Assembly: GCF_004364805.1 (NCBI RefSeq)
Contig: NZ_SOAP01000003.1
Location: 186,001-250,000, forward strand
Direction: 5' to 3'
Origin: Pelagimonas phthalicica
Lineage (GTDB): Bacteria > Pseudomonadota > Alphaproteobacteria > Rhodobacterales > Rhodobacteraceae
Length of the DNA stretch: 64,000 nucleotides
The translations under genes were made by a program, and so were the position numbers. The first letter of the stretch is position 1, and the number at the start of each line of letters is the position of its first letter. This document shows, piece after piece, positions 17,852-26,866 of this stretch. The notes below the pieces were generated by a model. The model saw only the letters and a program-made list of their open reading frames with translations, did no database searches and was not told the DNA's origin.

Positions 17852-19771
17852 TTGGGCAACGCTCGAAATATCGCCTTTTGGATCGTACTTTTTGTACTGA
17901 TCTTTGCTCTCTTCAGCCTGTTTTCGAACAACGGAAGCACCTTGCAAAGCAAGGAAGCGAGCTATTCTGAATTCGTAGAAGCGGTGGAATCCAAATCCGT
18001 CGACTCGGTCGTCCTGGACGGCGAGCAGGTGCGCTATCGCACCAAGGACGGCAAGGATCATGTCGCGATCAAGCCGACAGATCACGAAGTGACCGATCTG
18101 CTGATCCAGAACGACGTGCCGGTTTGGGCCGAACAGCAAGAGCAAAGCGGTTTCCAGGCCTTTATCATCGGGCTGCTGCCCTTCCTGCTGCTGATCGGTG
18201 TGTGGATCTATTTCATGAACCGGATGCAGGGCGGCGGCAAAGGTGGCGCGATGGGCTTTGGCAAATCCAAGGCCAAGCTGCTGACCGAAAAGCAGGGGCG
18301 CGTGACCTTTGACGATGTGGCTGGCATTGACGAAGCCAAGGAAGAGCTGGAAGAGATCGTTGAATTCCTGCGCAACCCGCAGAAATTCTCACGCCTGGGC
18401 GGCAAGATCCCCAAAGGTGCGCTGTTGGTGGGCCCTCCGGGCACCGGTAAAACCCTGCTGGCGCGCGCGATTGCGGGCGAGGCGGGCGTGCCGTTCTTTA
18501 CCATCTCGGGGTCCGACTTTGTTGAGATGTTTGTCGGCGTGGGTGCAAGCCGTGTGCGCGACATGTTCGAACAGGCGAAAAAGAACGCGCCTTGTATCGT
18601 GTTTATTGACGAAATCGACGCTGTGGGCCGCGCCCGTGGCCAGGGTTACGGCGGTGGCAACGACGAACGTGAACAGACCCTTAACCAATTGCTGGTTGAA
18701 ATGGACGGATTCGAAGCCAATGAGGGTGTGATCATCGTTGCCGCGACCAACAGACGGGATGTGCTTGACCCGGCGCTGCTGCGCCCGGGCCGTTTTGACC
18801 GTCAGGTCACTGTGCCGAACCCTGATATCAAAGGCCGTGACAAGATTTTGGCTGTGCATGCGCGCAAGATCCCTCTGGGTCCAGATGTCGATCTACGCAT
18901 CATCGCCCGTGGTACGCCGGGCTTCTCTGGTGCCGATCTTGCCAACCTCGTGAACGAGGCGGCGCTGATGGCGGCGCGCGTGGGTCGACGTTTCGTGACG
19001 ATGGAAGATTTCGAACAGGCCAAGGACAAGGTCATGATGGGCGCGGAACGCCGATCCATGGTTTTGACCGATGAGCAAAAGGAAATGACCGCATATCACG
19101 AGGCTGGCCACGCTTTGGTCGGGATTCACCTGCCGAAATGTGACCCGGTCTATAAGGCAACCATCATCCCGCGCGGTGGTGCATTGGGCATGGTGATGAG
19201 CCTGCCTGAGATGGACCGTCTCAACATGTTCAAGGATGAATGCCACCAGCGTCTGGCCATGACCATGGCGGGCAAGGCGGCTGAGATCATCAAATATGGT
19301 GAGGATCAGGTGTCAAACGGTCCTGCGGGCGACATCCAGCAAGCGTCGGCCTTGGCGCGGGCGATGGTTCTGCAATGGGGCATGTCCGAAAAGATCGGCA
19401 ATATCGACTATCGCGAGGCGGCTGAAGGGTACCAGGGTAACACCGCTGGCCTGTCGGTTTCGGCCCATACCAAAGAGCTGATCGAAGAAGAGGTGCGTAA
19501 CTTTATCCAGGCCGGTTATGAGCGCGCGCGTGAGATCATTCTGGAACGCAATGACGATTTCGAACGTCTGGCGCAGGGCTTGTTGGAATATGAAACCCTG
19601 ACAGGCGAAGAAATTCAGCGCGTCATGCGTGGTGAACCGCCCCATGCCGATGATGATGATCACGGTGGCAGTGCTGAGGCGGATAAGCCCAGCATCACCG
19701 CGATTCCGAAAACGAAAACCAAGGCCAAGCCGTCGGGCGATGGCGGAATGGAACCGGAACCCAACGCATGA
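17852..19771 (+). CDS. ftsH: FtsH, ATP-dependent membrane zinc metalloprotease
   Basis: The 639-residue protein starts at a TTG ([13 protein letters not shown] follows), with GGAG at 17841-17844; longer frames to 17786 run back into tilS-proximal sequence without similarity. Two membrane spans (about 5-24 and 102-124) flank a periplasmic domain. The AAA module has Walker A G194-PPGTGK-T201, Walker B VFIDEID and the second region of homology ending LLRPGRFDR. The protease site is H416-E-A-G-H420. FtsH degrades misfolded membrane proteins and regulators. The tail is Asp/His/Lys-rich. Its stop overlaps the next gene by four bases. Confidence 0.95.
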   Translation: MGNARNIAFWIVLFVLIFALFSLFSNNGSTLQSKEASYSEFVEAVESKSVDSVVLDGEQVRYRTKDGKDHVAIKPTDHEVTDLLIQNDVPVWAEQQEQSGFQAFIIGLLPFLLLIGVWIYFMNRMQGGGKGGAMGFGKSKAKLLTEKQGRVTFDDVAGIDEAKEELEEIVEFLRNPQKFSRLGGKIPKGALLVGPPGTGKTLLARAIAGEAGVPFFTISGSDFVEMFVGVGASRVRDMFEQAKKNAPCIVFIDEIDAVGRARGQGYGGGNDEREQTLNQLLVEMDGFEANEGVIIVAATNRRDVLDPALLRPGRFDRQVTVPNPDIKGRDKILAVHARKIPLGPDVDLRIIARGTPGFSGADLANLVNEAALMAARVGRRFVTMEDFEQAKDKVMMGAERRSMVLTDEQKEMTAYHEAGHALVGIHLPKCDPVYKATIIPRGGALGMVMSLPEMDRLNMFKDECHQRLAMTMAGKAAEIIKYGEDQVSNGPAGDIQQASALARAMVLQWGMSEKIGNIDYREAAEGYQGNTAGLSVSAHTKELIEEEVRNFIQAGYERAREIILERNDDFERLAQGLLEYETLTGEEIQRVMRGEPPHADDDDHGGSAEADKPSITAIPKTKTKAKPSGDGGMEPEPNA

Positions 19772-20556
19772 ACCAAGAGCAGCGCGCAGCATGGAATCCC
19801 GAAGCTTACCAACGCTTCCGCTCCCACAGGCTGCGCCCTGCGATTGACTTGATTAACGCGCTTCCGGGCTTGCCCGGGGGCGCGATTGTCGATTTGGGCT
19901 GTGGCAATGGTGCGGTCGGCGATGCCCTGAAACAATTGGGCCGCCCGGTGATTGGCGTTGATAGCAGCCCTGAAATGCTGGCTGAAGCGGAAAAGACCGG
20001 GGTCTATGATTTTCTGGTCGAGGCTGACATTGCCACATGGCGCCCCAAAGTGGCCCCCGCGCTGATCTTTTCCAATGCCGCCCTGCATTGGTTGCCAGAC
20101 CACAAGACCCTGTTGCCCAAACTGTTCTCCTTTGTAGCGCCGGGCGGCACGCTGGCGGTGCAAATGCCGCATCAGAACAACGCGCCCTCGCATCATATCT
20201 GGACCAGCCTCGCGCATGAATTCTGGCCGAACAAATGGGCAGATCAAAGCGCTGGTCCCGGCGTTTTGCCCCCGGCGCAGTATCATCACCTGTTAGAGCC
20301 ACTCGGGACCTTGTCGCTTTGGGAAACGGAATATTACCAGACCCTGGCGGCGGAAACCGATGGCCACCCGGTGCGGAAGTTCACGCAATCCACCTTTGCC
20401 CGATCCATCTTTGACAAGCTGAGCGATGAGGAAATCGACCGTCTGACAGCGGCTTACGATTCGGTCATCGCCTCCGCCTATCCCGCTGCAGAAGATGGCA
20501 GTGTCCTATTCCCTTTCCGCCGTTTGTTCATGGTGGTGACAGGGGCGCAGAGCTAG
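19768..20556 (+). CDS. tam: Trans-aconitate 2-methyltransferase-like SAM methyltransferase
   Basis: This 262-residue class I methyltransferase has the SAM-binding motif [14 protein letters not shown] (about 40-53) and starts [21 protein letters not shown], the pattern of the Tam family, which methylates trans-aconitate (a spontaneous, inhibitory by-product of cis-aconitate). The assignment to Tam rather than another small-molecule methyltransferase rests on overall resemblance including [12 protein letters not shown]. It is translationally coupled to ftsH by an ATGA overlap (19768-19771). Confidence 0.78.
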   Translation: MNQEQRAAWNPEAYQRFRSHRLRPAIDLINALPGLPGGAIVDLGCGNGAVGDALKQLGRPVIGVDSSPEMLAEAEKTGVYDFLVEADIATWRPKVAPALIFSNAALHWLPDHKTLLPKLFSFVAPGGTLAVQMPHQNNAPSHHIWTSLAHEFWPNKWADQSAGPGVLPPAQYHHLLEPLGTLSLWETEYYQTLAAETDGHPVRKFTQSTFARSIFDKLSDEEIDRLTAAYDSVIASAYPAAEDGSVLFPFRRLFMVVTGAQS

Positions 20557-20733
20557 GGGCATGTCCCGATCCTGACCGCGCGGCGCTTTCAAGAACACCT
20601 GTTTCCGATCCGCTCCCGTTGATTTTCAAATGCGCCGCTTCAAAGCGCGGAAATGTCGGATTCGCTGTCACGCTTTTTCCATTCCCACGATATGGCTGGG
20701 TCAAAGACACCCATTTTGACAGGGATCGCAAGA

Positions 20734-22410
20734 ATGGCATTCAAAACTGACATCGAAATCGCCCGCGAAGCCAAAAAGCAGCCGATCATGGAGATTGGCG
20801 CCAAGCTGGGCATCGACGCTGAACACCTTCTGCCTTATGGCCACGACAAGGCCAAGGTCAGCCAGGAGTTCATCAACTCGGTGCAAGACCGCGAAAACGG
20901 CAAGCTGATCCTGGTGACAGCGATCAACCCAACCCCGGCAGGTGAGGGTAAAACCACCACCACTGTTGGTCTGGGTGACGGCCTGAACGCTATCGGCAAA
21001 AAGGCGATGATCTGTATCCGCGAAGCCTCGCTTGGTCCGAACTTCGGTATGAAGGGCGGCGCGGCCGGGGGCGGCATGGCGCAGGTTGTGCCGATGGAGG
21101 AAATGAACCTCCACTTCACCGGCGATTTCCACGCGATCACCTCGGCGCATAACCTGCTGAGCGCGATGATCGACAACCACATCTATTGGGGTAATGAGCT
21201 GGAAATCGACGAACGTCGTGTGTCCTGGCGTCGTGTTCTCGACATGAACGATCGCGCGCTGCGTGACACCGTGACCTCTCTGGGTGGCGTGTCCAACGGT
21301 TTCCCGCGTCAGACTGGCTTTGACATCACTGTGGCCTCTGAGGTTATGGCGATCCTCTGCCTCGCCAGCGATCTGAAAGATCTGCAAAAGCGTCTGGGCG
21401 ACATGATCGTGGCCTATCGCCGCGACCGCAGCCCGATCTATGCCCGTGACATCAAGGCTGATGGCGCGATGACCGTGCTGCTACGTGACGCGATGCAGCC
21501 GAACCTGGTACAGACCCTGGAAAACAACCCGGCCTTTGTCCATGGTGGCCCATTCGCCAACATCGCGCATGGTTGTAACTCGGTGACCGCGACCAACACT
21601 GCGCTGAAATTGGCCGACTACGTTGTGACCGAAGCGGGCTTTGGCGCTGACCTCGGCGCTGAAAAGTTCATGAACATCAAGTGCCGCAAGGCCGGTCTGA
21701 CACCAGATTGCGTTGTGTTGGTTGCCACCATCCGCGCCATGAAGATGAATGGCGGCGTGGCCAAGGCCGATCTGGGTGCGGAAAACGTTGAGGCCGTGAA
21801 CGAAGGCTGTGCCAACCTCGGTCGCCACATTGGCAACCTCAAGCAGTTCGGCGTTCCAGTTGTCGTGGCGATCAACCACTTTGTCACCGACACCGATGCC
21901 GAAGTGCAGGCGGTCAAAGACTATGTTGAGACGCAAGGCTCTGAGGCCATCCTGTGTCAGCACTGGGAGAAAGGGTCTGAAGGGACCAAAGCCCTTGCGA
22001 CCCGCGTGGCGGAGATTGCCGATGCTGGTGTCAATCAGTTTGCGCCTCTCTACAAAGACGAGCTGCCGTTGTTCGAAAAGATCGAGCGTATCGCGACTTC
22101 GATCTATCGCGCTGACGAAGTCCTGGCCGACAAAAAAATCCGCGATCAGCTGCGTGCCTGGGAAGAGGCCGGTTACGGCCATCTGCCGATCTGCATGGCG
22201 AAAACCCAGTACAGCTTCTCTACCGATCCGAACCTGCGCGGTGCGCCGGTTGGTCACTCGGTTCCGGTGCGCGAAGTGCGCCTGAGCGCTGGTGCGGGCT
22301 TTATCGTTGCAATCTGTGGTGAGATCATGACCATGCCGGGCCTGCCGCGCAAACCGGCGGCGGAAAGCATCTTTATCAACGATGAAGGTCTGGTCGAAGG
22401 TCTGTTCTAA
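20734..22410 (+). CDS. fhs: Formate-tetrahydrofolate ligase
   Basis: This 558-residue enzyme makes 10-formyl-THF from formate, THF and ATP, or runs in reverse to yield formate and ATP during one-carbon oxidation. The ATP-binding motif T67-P-A-G-E-G-K-T74 is intact, and the segments [23 protein letters not shown] and [14 protein letters not shown] are hallmarks of the family. The start at 20734 ([13 protein letters not shown]) follows AGGGATCGCAAG; an upstream in-frame extension from 20653 lacks similarity. Roseobacters use Fhs with FolD for oxidising methyl groups from DMSP or methylamines. A hairpin follows at 22426-22451. Confidence 0.96.
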   Translation: MAFKTDIEIAREAKKQPIMEIGAKLGIDAEHLLPYGHDKAKVSQEFINSVQDRENGKLILVTAINPTPAGEGKTTTTVGLGDGLNAIGKKAMICIREASLGPNFGMKGGAAGGGMAQVVPMEEMNLHFTGDFHAITSAHNLLSAMIDNHIYWGNELEIDERRVSWRRVLDMNDRALRDTVTSLGGVSNGFPRQTGFDITVASEVMAILCLASDLKDLQKRLGDMIVAYRRDRSPIYARDIKADGAMTVLLRDAMQPNLVQTLENNPAFVHGGPFANIAHGCNSVTATNTALKLADYVVTEAGFGADLGAEKFMNIKCRKAGLTPDCVVLVATIRAMKMNGGVAKADLGAENVEAVNEGCANLGRHIGNLKQFGVPVVVAINHFVTDTDAEVQAVKDYVETQGSEAILCQHWEKGSEGTKALATRVAEIADAGVNQFAPLYKDELPLFEKIERIATSIYRADEVLADKKIRDQLRAWEEAGYGHLPICMAKTQYSFSTDPNLRGAPVGHSVPVREVRLSAGAGFIVAICGEIMTMPGLPRKPAAESIFINDEGLVEGLF

Positions 22411-22425
22411 GACCTCGCGAAAATG

Positions 22426-22455
22426 GGCGCGTTCCGATTGCGGAGCGCGCCTTAT
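22426..22455 (+). terminator. Likely terminator after fhs
   Basis: GGCGCG (22426-22431) pairs with CGCGCC (22446-22451), extended inward by a T-G wobble and TCCG/CGGA, giving an 11-bp stem with an ATTG loop, followed by TTAT. The T-run is short, so termination may be partial, letting some transcription continue into the chorismate mutase and folD genes. Confidence 0.55.
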
Positions 22456-22496
22456 CGGGGTAGGGCAAGCCTGTGAAATCTCAGGATGGACGCAGC

Positions 22497-22793
22497 ATGC
22501 TAGACCCCAAAGACTGTCGGGATATGCCCACTTTGCGCGATCAGATCGACGCGTTGGATCGTGATCTGGTTCACCTTTTGAAAAAGCGTATGGGCTATAT
22601 CGACCGCGCGGTTGAGATCAAAACGGATAATGGCCTGCCAGCCAATATCCCGGCCCGCGTCGAAGATGTGGTCGCCAAGGTCAAGGCGGTGGCAGAAAAA
22701 GAACAGCTGGACGCCGAGCTGGTCGAAACGCTCTGGCGGCAATTGATAGATTGGTCGATCACGCGCGAGGCGCAGGTGATCCGACGCGATTAA
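22497..22793 (+). CDS. Chorismate mutase, AroQ type
   Basis: This 98-residue helical protein has the AroQ pattern: LRDQIDALDRDLVHLLKKRMGYIDRAVEIK in the first helix, then a Glu/Val-rich middle and LWRQLIDWSITREAQ in the third. AroQ enzymes convert chorismate to prephenate; related short proteins are isochorismate-pyruvate lyases, so the exact reaction is not certain. The ATG at 22497 has AGGATGG upstream; a GTG at 22473 would add eight residues. It lies between fhs and folD, an odd place for an aromatic amino acid gene, with an 11-base gap to folD. Confidence 0.85.
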   Translation: MLDPKDCRDMPTLRDQIDALDRDLVHLLKKRMGYIDRAVEIKTDNGLPANIPARVEDVVAKVKAVAEKEQLDAELVETLWRQLIDWSITREAQVIRRD

Positions 22794-22803
22794 AGGGGCA
22801 GCC

Positions 22804-23697
22804 ATGCGGGCGGCATTGATTGACGGAAAATCCATTGCCGCAGAGATGCGCGCAGAGGTGGCCAAAGAGGCCGAAGAACTGACACAAGCGGGTTGGTCGC
22901 CCAAGCTGGTCTCGATCAGCGTTGGCGACACGGCGGCAGCCGAGCTGTATGTGCGCAACCAGCGGCGCAGCGCCAACAGCGCCGGTGTGGAGTTTGAGGC
23001 GCGCAATTATCCCGGCGAAACCTCGTTGGAACAGCTGACCGGGATTTTGCAGGGCTTGAACGCAGATCCACGCGTCAACGGCATCATCATTCAGCGCCCG
23101 CTGCCTGACCACATCCCGGTTAAAGTGCTGCAGAAAATGGTGCATCCTTTGAAGGATGTTGAGGGCATGCACCCGGCTTCGATCGGCAATATCGTCTATA
23201 ACGACCTCGCGCTTGGCCCTTGTACGGCTGTGGCGGCGGTGGAAATCCTCAAGACCCTGCCCATGCAGATGGAAGGTTTGAACGTCACGGTGATTGGCCA
23301 TTCCGAAATCGTCGGCAAACCGATTGCGTTCTTGATGATGGGGCTGGGCGCGACAGTGACCGTGTGTCACCATATGACCCGCTCGGTGGCCATGCATAGC
23401 CGTGCGGCGGATGCGGTCTTTGTCGCGGTGGGCAAGCCGGGTCTGGTGACCGGAGATATGTTGAAACCGGGTGCCGCGCTGATTGATATTGGCATCAACC
23501 GGGTCGAAACGCCTGAGGGCGCAAAAACCGTGGGTGACGCGGATTTTGACAGCTGCGCCGAGGTGGCGGGCTGGATCACGCCAGTGCCGGGCGGTGTTGG
23601 CCCGGTTACGGTGGCCACGCTGATGAAAAACGCGGTTCTGGCGACGCGGATGCAGATGGACCATTACCGGGACGCCTATGCGCGGACCGATATTTGA
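22804..23697 (+). CDS. folD: FolD-like methylene-THF dehydrogenase with altered active site
   Basis: The 297-residue protein has the full FolD fold: the N-terminal catalytic domain, then the Rossmann part with [12 protein letters not shown] and the signature [16 protein letters not shown]. Canonical FolD oxidises 5,10-methylene-THF with NADP and hydrolyses methenyl-THF. By alignment with E. coli FolD (Y50, K54, D121), this protein has Y49 but Q53 instead of the catalytic lysine, and E120 (KDVEGMH) instead of the conserved aspartate. In the human enzyme the equivalent Lys-to-Gln change is known to keep dehydrogenase and lose cyclohydrolase activity, so a dehydrogenase-only role is inferred. 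A canonical paralogue follows. Confidence 0.88.
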   Translation: MRAALIDGKSIAAEMRAEVAKEAEELTQAGWSPKLVSISVGDTAAAELYVRNQRRSANSAGVEFEARNYPGETSLEQLTGILQGLNADPRVNGIIIQRPLPDHIPVKVLQKMVHPLKDVEGMHPASIGNIVYNDLALGPCTAVAAVEILKTLPMQMEGLNVTVIGHSEIVGKPIAFLMMGLGATVTVCHHMTRSVAMHSRAADAVFVAVGKPGLVTGDMLKPGAALIDIGINRVETPEGAKTVGDADFDSCAEVAGWITPVPGGVGPVTVATLMKNAVLATRMQMDHYRDAYARTDI

Positions 23698-23719
23698 CGG
23701 ATATGTGAGAGGACAGAAA

Positions 23720-24622
23720 ATGACAGCGACAGTCATCGACGGAAAGGCCTTTGCCGCCAAAGTGCGCGAACAAGTGGCCGAGCATGTGGCGCGTCTGAAA
23801 GAGGAAAACGGCATCACGCCCGGTCTGGCGGTGGTGCTGGTTGGCGAAGATCCGGCCTCTCAGGTTTATGTGCGTTCCAAGGGTAAGCAGACTGTTGAGG
23901 TCGGCATGAACTCGTTTGAGCATAAGCTGGATGTAGACACCTCCGAAGAGGATCTGCTGGCGCTTTTGGACGAGCTGAATGCCGATCCGGCGGTGCATGG
24001 CATTCTGGTGCAACTGCCGCTGCCCGGCCATCTGAACGAAGATCTGGTGATCAATCGGATTGATCCGGCCAAAGATGTGGACGGGTTCCATATCTCCAAT
24101 GTTGGTCTGCTGGGCACGGGGCAAAAAAGTATGGTGCCCTGCACGCCTCTGGGCTGCCTGATGATGCTGCGCGATCATCATGGTTCCTTGTCCGGGTTGA
24201 ACGCCGTTGTCGTGGGACGCTCCAACATCGTGGGCAAGCCGATGGCCAACCTGCTGCTGCGCGACAGCTGCACCGTGACCATCGCCCATTCCCGCACCAA
24301 AGAGATCGAAGCGCTGTGCAAGACTGCTGACATCGTTGTGGCGGCGGTGGGTCGTCCGGAAATGGTGACCGGCGATTGGATCAAGCCCGGCGCGACTGTG
24401 ATCGACGTCGGCATTAACCGCATCGACGCGCCTGAAAAGGGCGAGGGCAAGACCCGTCTGGTTGGCGATTGTCACTATGAAAGCTGCGCCGAGGTGGCTG
24501 GTGCGATCACCCCGGTTCCCGGTGGTGTTGGCCCAATGACCATCGCGTGCCTGCTGGCCAATACCCTGACCGCGTGCTGCCGCGCCAATGATCTGGCCGA
24601 GCCGGAAGGTCTGACCGCGTAA
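23720..24622 (+). CDS. folD: FolD, bifunctional methylene-THF dehydrogenase/cyclohydrolase
   Basis: This 300-residue FolD keeps every expected residue: Y50 and K54 in VYVRSKGK, Q98 in VQLPLP, and D121 in KDVDGFH, plus [14 protein letters not shown] and the signature [14 protein letters not shown]. It should interconvert 5,10-methylene-THF, methenyl-THF and 10-formyl-THF, linking with Fhs to formate. The start [11 protein letters not shown] at 23720 follows AGAGGACAG; the frame upstream overlaps the first folD. It is 22 bases after the altered paralogue, with the same strand and direction. Confidence 0.95.
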   Translation: MTATVIDGKAFAAKVREQVAEHVARLKEENGITPGLAVVLVGEDPASQVYVRSKGKQTVEVGMNSFEHKLDVDTSEEDLLALLDELNADPAVHGILVQLPLPGHLNEDLVINRIDPAKDVDGFHISNVGLLGTGQKSMVPCTPLGCLMMLRDHHGSLSGLNAVVVGRSNIVGKPMANLLLRDSCTVTIAHSRTKEIEALCKTADIVVAAVGRPEMVTGDWIKPGATVIDVGINRIDAPEKGEGKTRLVGDCHYESCAEVAGAITPVPGGVGPMTIACLLANTLTACCRANDLAEPEGLTA

Positions 24623-24623
24623 G

Positions 24624-24790
24624 GGGGCGCTGCCCCATCCCGAGCACGCTTGGGATTCCCCGGGATTTATAGCGTTTCGATTTTGGCCTACGGCAAGAAG
24701 CGCATTTAACGCGTTGAAATCTTTGATTTCAGGCAGCGTTAAATGGGTCAGGTTAAATCGACAACGCTAATTAGAGCCCAAAGAAACCTA
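24624..24790 (-). repeat. GTTTCTTTGGGCC-family repeat, split by a smaller insertion
   Basis: The GC-rich hairpin half (24624-24669: GGGGGCGCTGCCCC then a Gly-type CCCGAGC/GCTTGGG stem and CCCCGGGATTTAT) matches the copy at 30069-30113, and GCCCAAAGAAACCTAG (24776-24791) matches its other end. In the unbroken copies these halves are adjacent; here about 105 bases separate them. The interruption is annotated separately. Confidence 0.7.
24670..24774. mobile_element. About 105-bp palindromic insertion nested in a repeat
   Basis: The ends are imperfect inverted repeats: AGCGTTTCGATTT reading in from 24671, and AGCGTTGTCGATTT reading in from 24769 on the other strand. The centre is a perfect nested palindrome: CATTTAACGC (24703-24712) with GCGTTAAATG (24736-24745), and TGAAATC (24715-24721) with GATTTCA (24725-24731). 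It has no coding capacity. The exact target duplication is unclear. Size, ends and position inside another repeat suggest a MITE-like or REP-like unit. Confidence 0.6.
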
Positions 24791-24793
24791 GAG

Positions 24794-24820
24794 GCGCGTC
24801 GTTGCAGCGGCGCGCTTTTT
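24794..24820 (+). terminator. Rho-independent terminator downstream of folD
   Basis: GCGCGTCG (24794-24801) pairs with CGGCGCGC (24808-24815) with one T-G wobble; the loop is TTGCAG and five T residues follow. It is the only good terminator after the fhs-folD genes, but lies 170 bases past the folD stop because the split repeat (24624-24790) comes between them. Confidence 0.75.
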
Positions 24821-24880
24821 GTTGGGATTGATTCAATTTTGATTAAGGTTACCTTTCCCTTAGCCAAGGGGAGAGTGACC

Positions 24881-25510
24881 ATGTCCAAAGCCAAAACCTA
24901 TTCCAATGATGAAATCGAGATCAGCTTTGAGATGGGGCTTTGTATCCACGCGCGCAATTGTTACCTGAAATTGCCACAAGTCTTTGATCCGTCACGCCGG
25001 CCCTGGGTGCAACCCGATGCGGCCCCGGTCGAAGAGATTGCCGCCATGATCCGTACCTGCCCCTCGGGTGCGTTGCGGTTTCGCCGGTTGGATGGCGGCG
25101 GGCAGGAAATGCCCACCGAGATCAATCGCGTGACGGTACATGAGAACGGCCCGATTTCGCTGCAAGGGCGGTTGGAAATTGACGGGCAGGAAGTAACCCG
25201 CGCCACGCTCTGCCGCTGCGGCCAGTCAGCCAACAAACCCTTTTGCGATTACGCCCATGTCAAAGCTGCGTTTAAAGCGACCGGAGAGCCGGAGAGCAGT
25301 GATAAGCAAGAGCAGATCGACCATGATGATGGGCTGAAGGTCACGGCGATCCCGAACGGGCCGCTAAAGCTGGATGGACCGGTGGAAATCACCACTGGCA
25401 CCGGGCGCGGGCTTGGCAAGATGCGCCGCGCGTTCCTATGTCGCTGCGGTGCGTCCAAAAACAAACCCTTTTGTGACGGAACTCATAAGGATATCGGGTT
25501 TGAGGGCTAA
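24881..25510 (+). CDS. Fer4_19 plus double CDGSH iron-sulfur protein
   Basis: This 209-residue protein joins three predicted Fe-S sites. Residues about 1-75 form a divergent ferredoxin-like Fer4_19 domain (CIHARNCYLKLPQVFD and RTCPSGALRF). Two CDGSH (mitoNEET-type) motifs follow: LCRCGQSANKPFCDYAH near 107-123 and LCRCGASKNKPFCDGTH near 185-201, each C-x-C-x(n)-C-D-x2-H ligating a 2Fe-2S cluster through three Cys and one His. The role is likely electron transfer or redox sensing; no substrate is known. The start at 24881 is after GGGGAGAGTGACC. It stands alone, convergent with the DUF6428 gene 12 bases away. Confidence 0.88.
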   Translation: MSKAKTYSNDEIEISFEMGLCIHARNCYLKLPQVFDPSRRPWVQPDAAPVEEIAAMIRTCPSGALRFRRLDGGGQEMPTEINRVTVHENGPISLQGRLEIDGQEVTRATLCRCGQSANKPFCDYAHVKAAFKATGEPESSDKQEQIDHDDGLKVTAIPNGPLKLDGPVEITTGTGRGLGKMRRAFLCRCGASKNKPFCDGTHKDIGFEG

Positions 25511-25522
25511 AACGTCGGGTCT

Positions 25523-25987
25523 TCAGCAACAAGACGCAGCCGCGTAACACCCCTTGTCAGTGGGTTTCTGCAGCATCGAGCGTTGCATGGGTTTGCAGGC
25601 GGCGGCGTGGGTCGTCAGGGTCACAACCACATGGCCATCTTGGGACTTGGGGACTTGCAAGGAAAACACCTGCATATTGCGGTTTTCATGTGAGAACTCG
25701 ACCTTGACCGGGACATTGGCCAATTGCGGCAAAGCCTTGAGCGATTGGCGCAGGATTTTCAGAAATTTGCCGATCCGCATATGCGATGGCCCGGCTCCGT
25801 CTAGCAATTGTAGCCGCGCTTCCTCCCATGTTTCGATCTGTCCGCCGCAATCAATGCCGGTGGACAGGGAATGGCGCAGTTCTGTCACATGATATCCGGC
25901 CCCGATCACGCCTTGTTCGGTGGCAAAGATCAGTTTCTGGTCGGGGTCGAATTGGTCAAGGTCGGTGAGAAAGCTGGTGAGGGTCAT
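25523..25987 (-). CDS. DUF6428 family protein
   Basis: This 154-residue protein starts MTLTSFLTDLDQFDPDQKLIF and contains GAGYHVTELRHSLSTGIDCGG, a pattern I associate with DUF6428, which is commonly encoded beside ArsR-type regulators. It ends in a Cys-rich tail (CYAAASCC), which could bind a thiophilic metal or metalloid (inference). It diverges from arsR with only a 72-base gap that holds two mirror-image candidate operators, so ArsR probably controls both genes. Confidence 0.7.
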   Translation of the reverse strand: MTLTSFLTDLDQFDPDQKLIFATEQGVIGAGYHVTELRHSLSTGIDCGGQIETWEEARLQLLDGAGPSHMRIGKFLKILRQSLKALPQLANVPVKVEFSHENRNMQVFSLQVPKSQDGHVVVTLTTHAAACKPMQRSMLQKPTDKGCYAAASCC

Positions 25988-26000
25988 GAGGGCTCTTTCA

Positions 26001-26060
26001 TTTCAATGGTTCTTGAAATAAATTAAGCGCAAGGTGAATATATTTCAAGAGGAGTTGAAA
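26001..26060. promoter_or_regulatory. Two mirror-image ArsR-type operators between DUF6428 and arsR
   Basis: 26001-26020 reads TTTCAA-N8-TTGAAATA and 26041-26060 is the same motif on the other strand (TATTTCAA-N8-TTGAAA). The two are arranged symmetrically around 26030.5 and each lies next to one of the two divergent start codons. The form is that of ArsR-family inverted-repeat operators. The arsR ribosome-binding site GAGGAG lies inside the second site, so binding would also cover it. Confidence 0.65.
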
Positions 26061-26392
26061 TGATGGAGGCAATTGGGGCCGCAACCATGTTCCACGCCCT
26101 GTCCAACACCGACCGATTGGCCGTGTTGCGCGCGCTGGTGGCGGCGGGGCCGGATGGGTTAAGCGCGGGCGAGATCGCGGAACAGGTCGGGGCCAGCCCG
26201 TCGCGGGCTTCGTTTCATCTCTCAGCACTGAGTGACGCAGGCTGCGTGACCCGCGAACGCCAGGCCCGCAGCCAACGCTACCGCGTTGACTTTGAACGGA
26301 TGGGCCAGCTCTTGGCCTACCTGCTTGAGGATTGCTGTGGCGGCAATGAACAGGTCAGGAATTGCTGTGTTTCTCACAAGTCTTGTTGTTGA
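26060..26392 (+). CDS. ArsR/SmtB family transcriptional regulator
   Basis: The 110-residue winged-helix protein has the ArsR core FHALSNTDRLAVLRALVAAGPDGLSAGEIAEQVG and recognition helix region SPSRASFHLSALSDAGCV. Its metal box is not the ELCVCDL type; instead Cys residues lie in the tail (DCC near residue 92-94 and VRNCC, KSCC at the end), which could sense arsenite or another thiophile. ATGATG at 26060 gives two adjacent start choices; GAGGAG is at 26049-26054. It is divergent from DUF6428 with twin operators between. Confidence 0.88.
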   Translation: MMEAIGAATMFHALSNTDRLAVLRALVAAGPDGLSAGEIAEQVGASPSRASFHLSALSDAGCVTRERQARSQRYRVDFERMGQLLAYLLEDCCGGNEQVRNCCVSHKSCC

Positions 26393-26401
26393 TCCTGTCG
26401 G

Positions 26402-26818
26402 TCAATCCAGTGCAATGGGCACCATTGTTCCGGTCAGGGTGGCGATGTGTTTTTCGACTCCGTCTTTGACGACAAAGACATCAGAAGAGGACACGATTTG
26501 CCGCCGTCCCGGTTTGATCACTTTGCCGCGTGCGACCAGGCTGTCGCCAATCGCGGGGGAGAGCAGGTGGATGCCGATTTCCGAGGTCACCACCGCTTGA
26601 TCCGTGCCAAGCAAGGTCATGGCCGCGCATCCCGCCGCCGTGTCACCCAAGGTAAAGGTCAGGCCGGCATGGCCAAAGCCGTTATGCTGCAGAAAACCGG
26701 GGGATAGCGGGGCGGTGATCTCGACCGTGCCGTCTCCGACCGAGGTCAGTTCGGCCCCGATGGTGGTCATCATGCTTTGCAGGGCAAAGCCGCGGCGGAT
26801 GTGGGTTTCGATATCCAT
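26402..26818 (-). CDS. PaaI family (hotdog-fold) thioesterase
   Basis: This 138-residue protein has the PaaI/YbgC-like hotdog pattern, with the active-site region QHNGFGHAGLTFTLGDTAAG and a central strand VVTSEIGIHLLSPAIGD. Such proteins hydrolyse acyl-CoA or aryl-CoA thioesters; the physiological substrate is unknown. The gene is convergent with arsR (10-base gap). It sits 48 bases downstream of pdeM on the same strand and may be read with it. Confidence 0.85.
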   Translation of the reverse strand: MDIETHIRRGFALQSMMTTIGAELTSVGDGTVEITAPLSPGFLQHNGFGHAGLTFTLGDTAAGCAAMTLLGTDQAVVTSEIGIHLLSPAIGDSLVARGKVIKPGRRQIVSSSDVFVVKDGVEKHIATLTGTMVPIALD

Positions 26819-26866
26819 GGGCGCAGCGGATCATGGGCCTTGCCGGGCTGCAACCGTTCCGCGACG

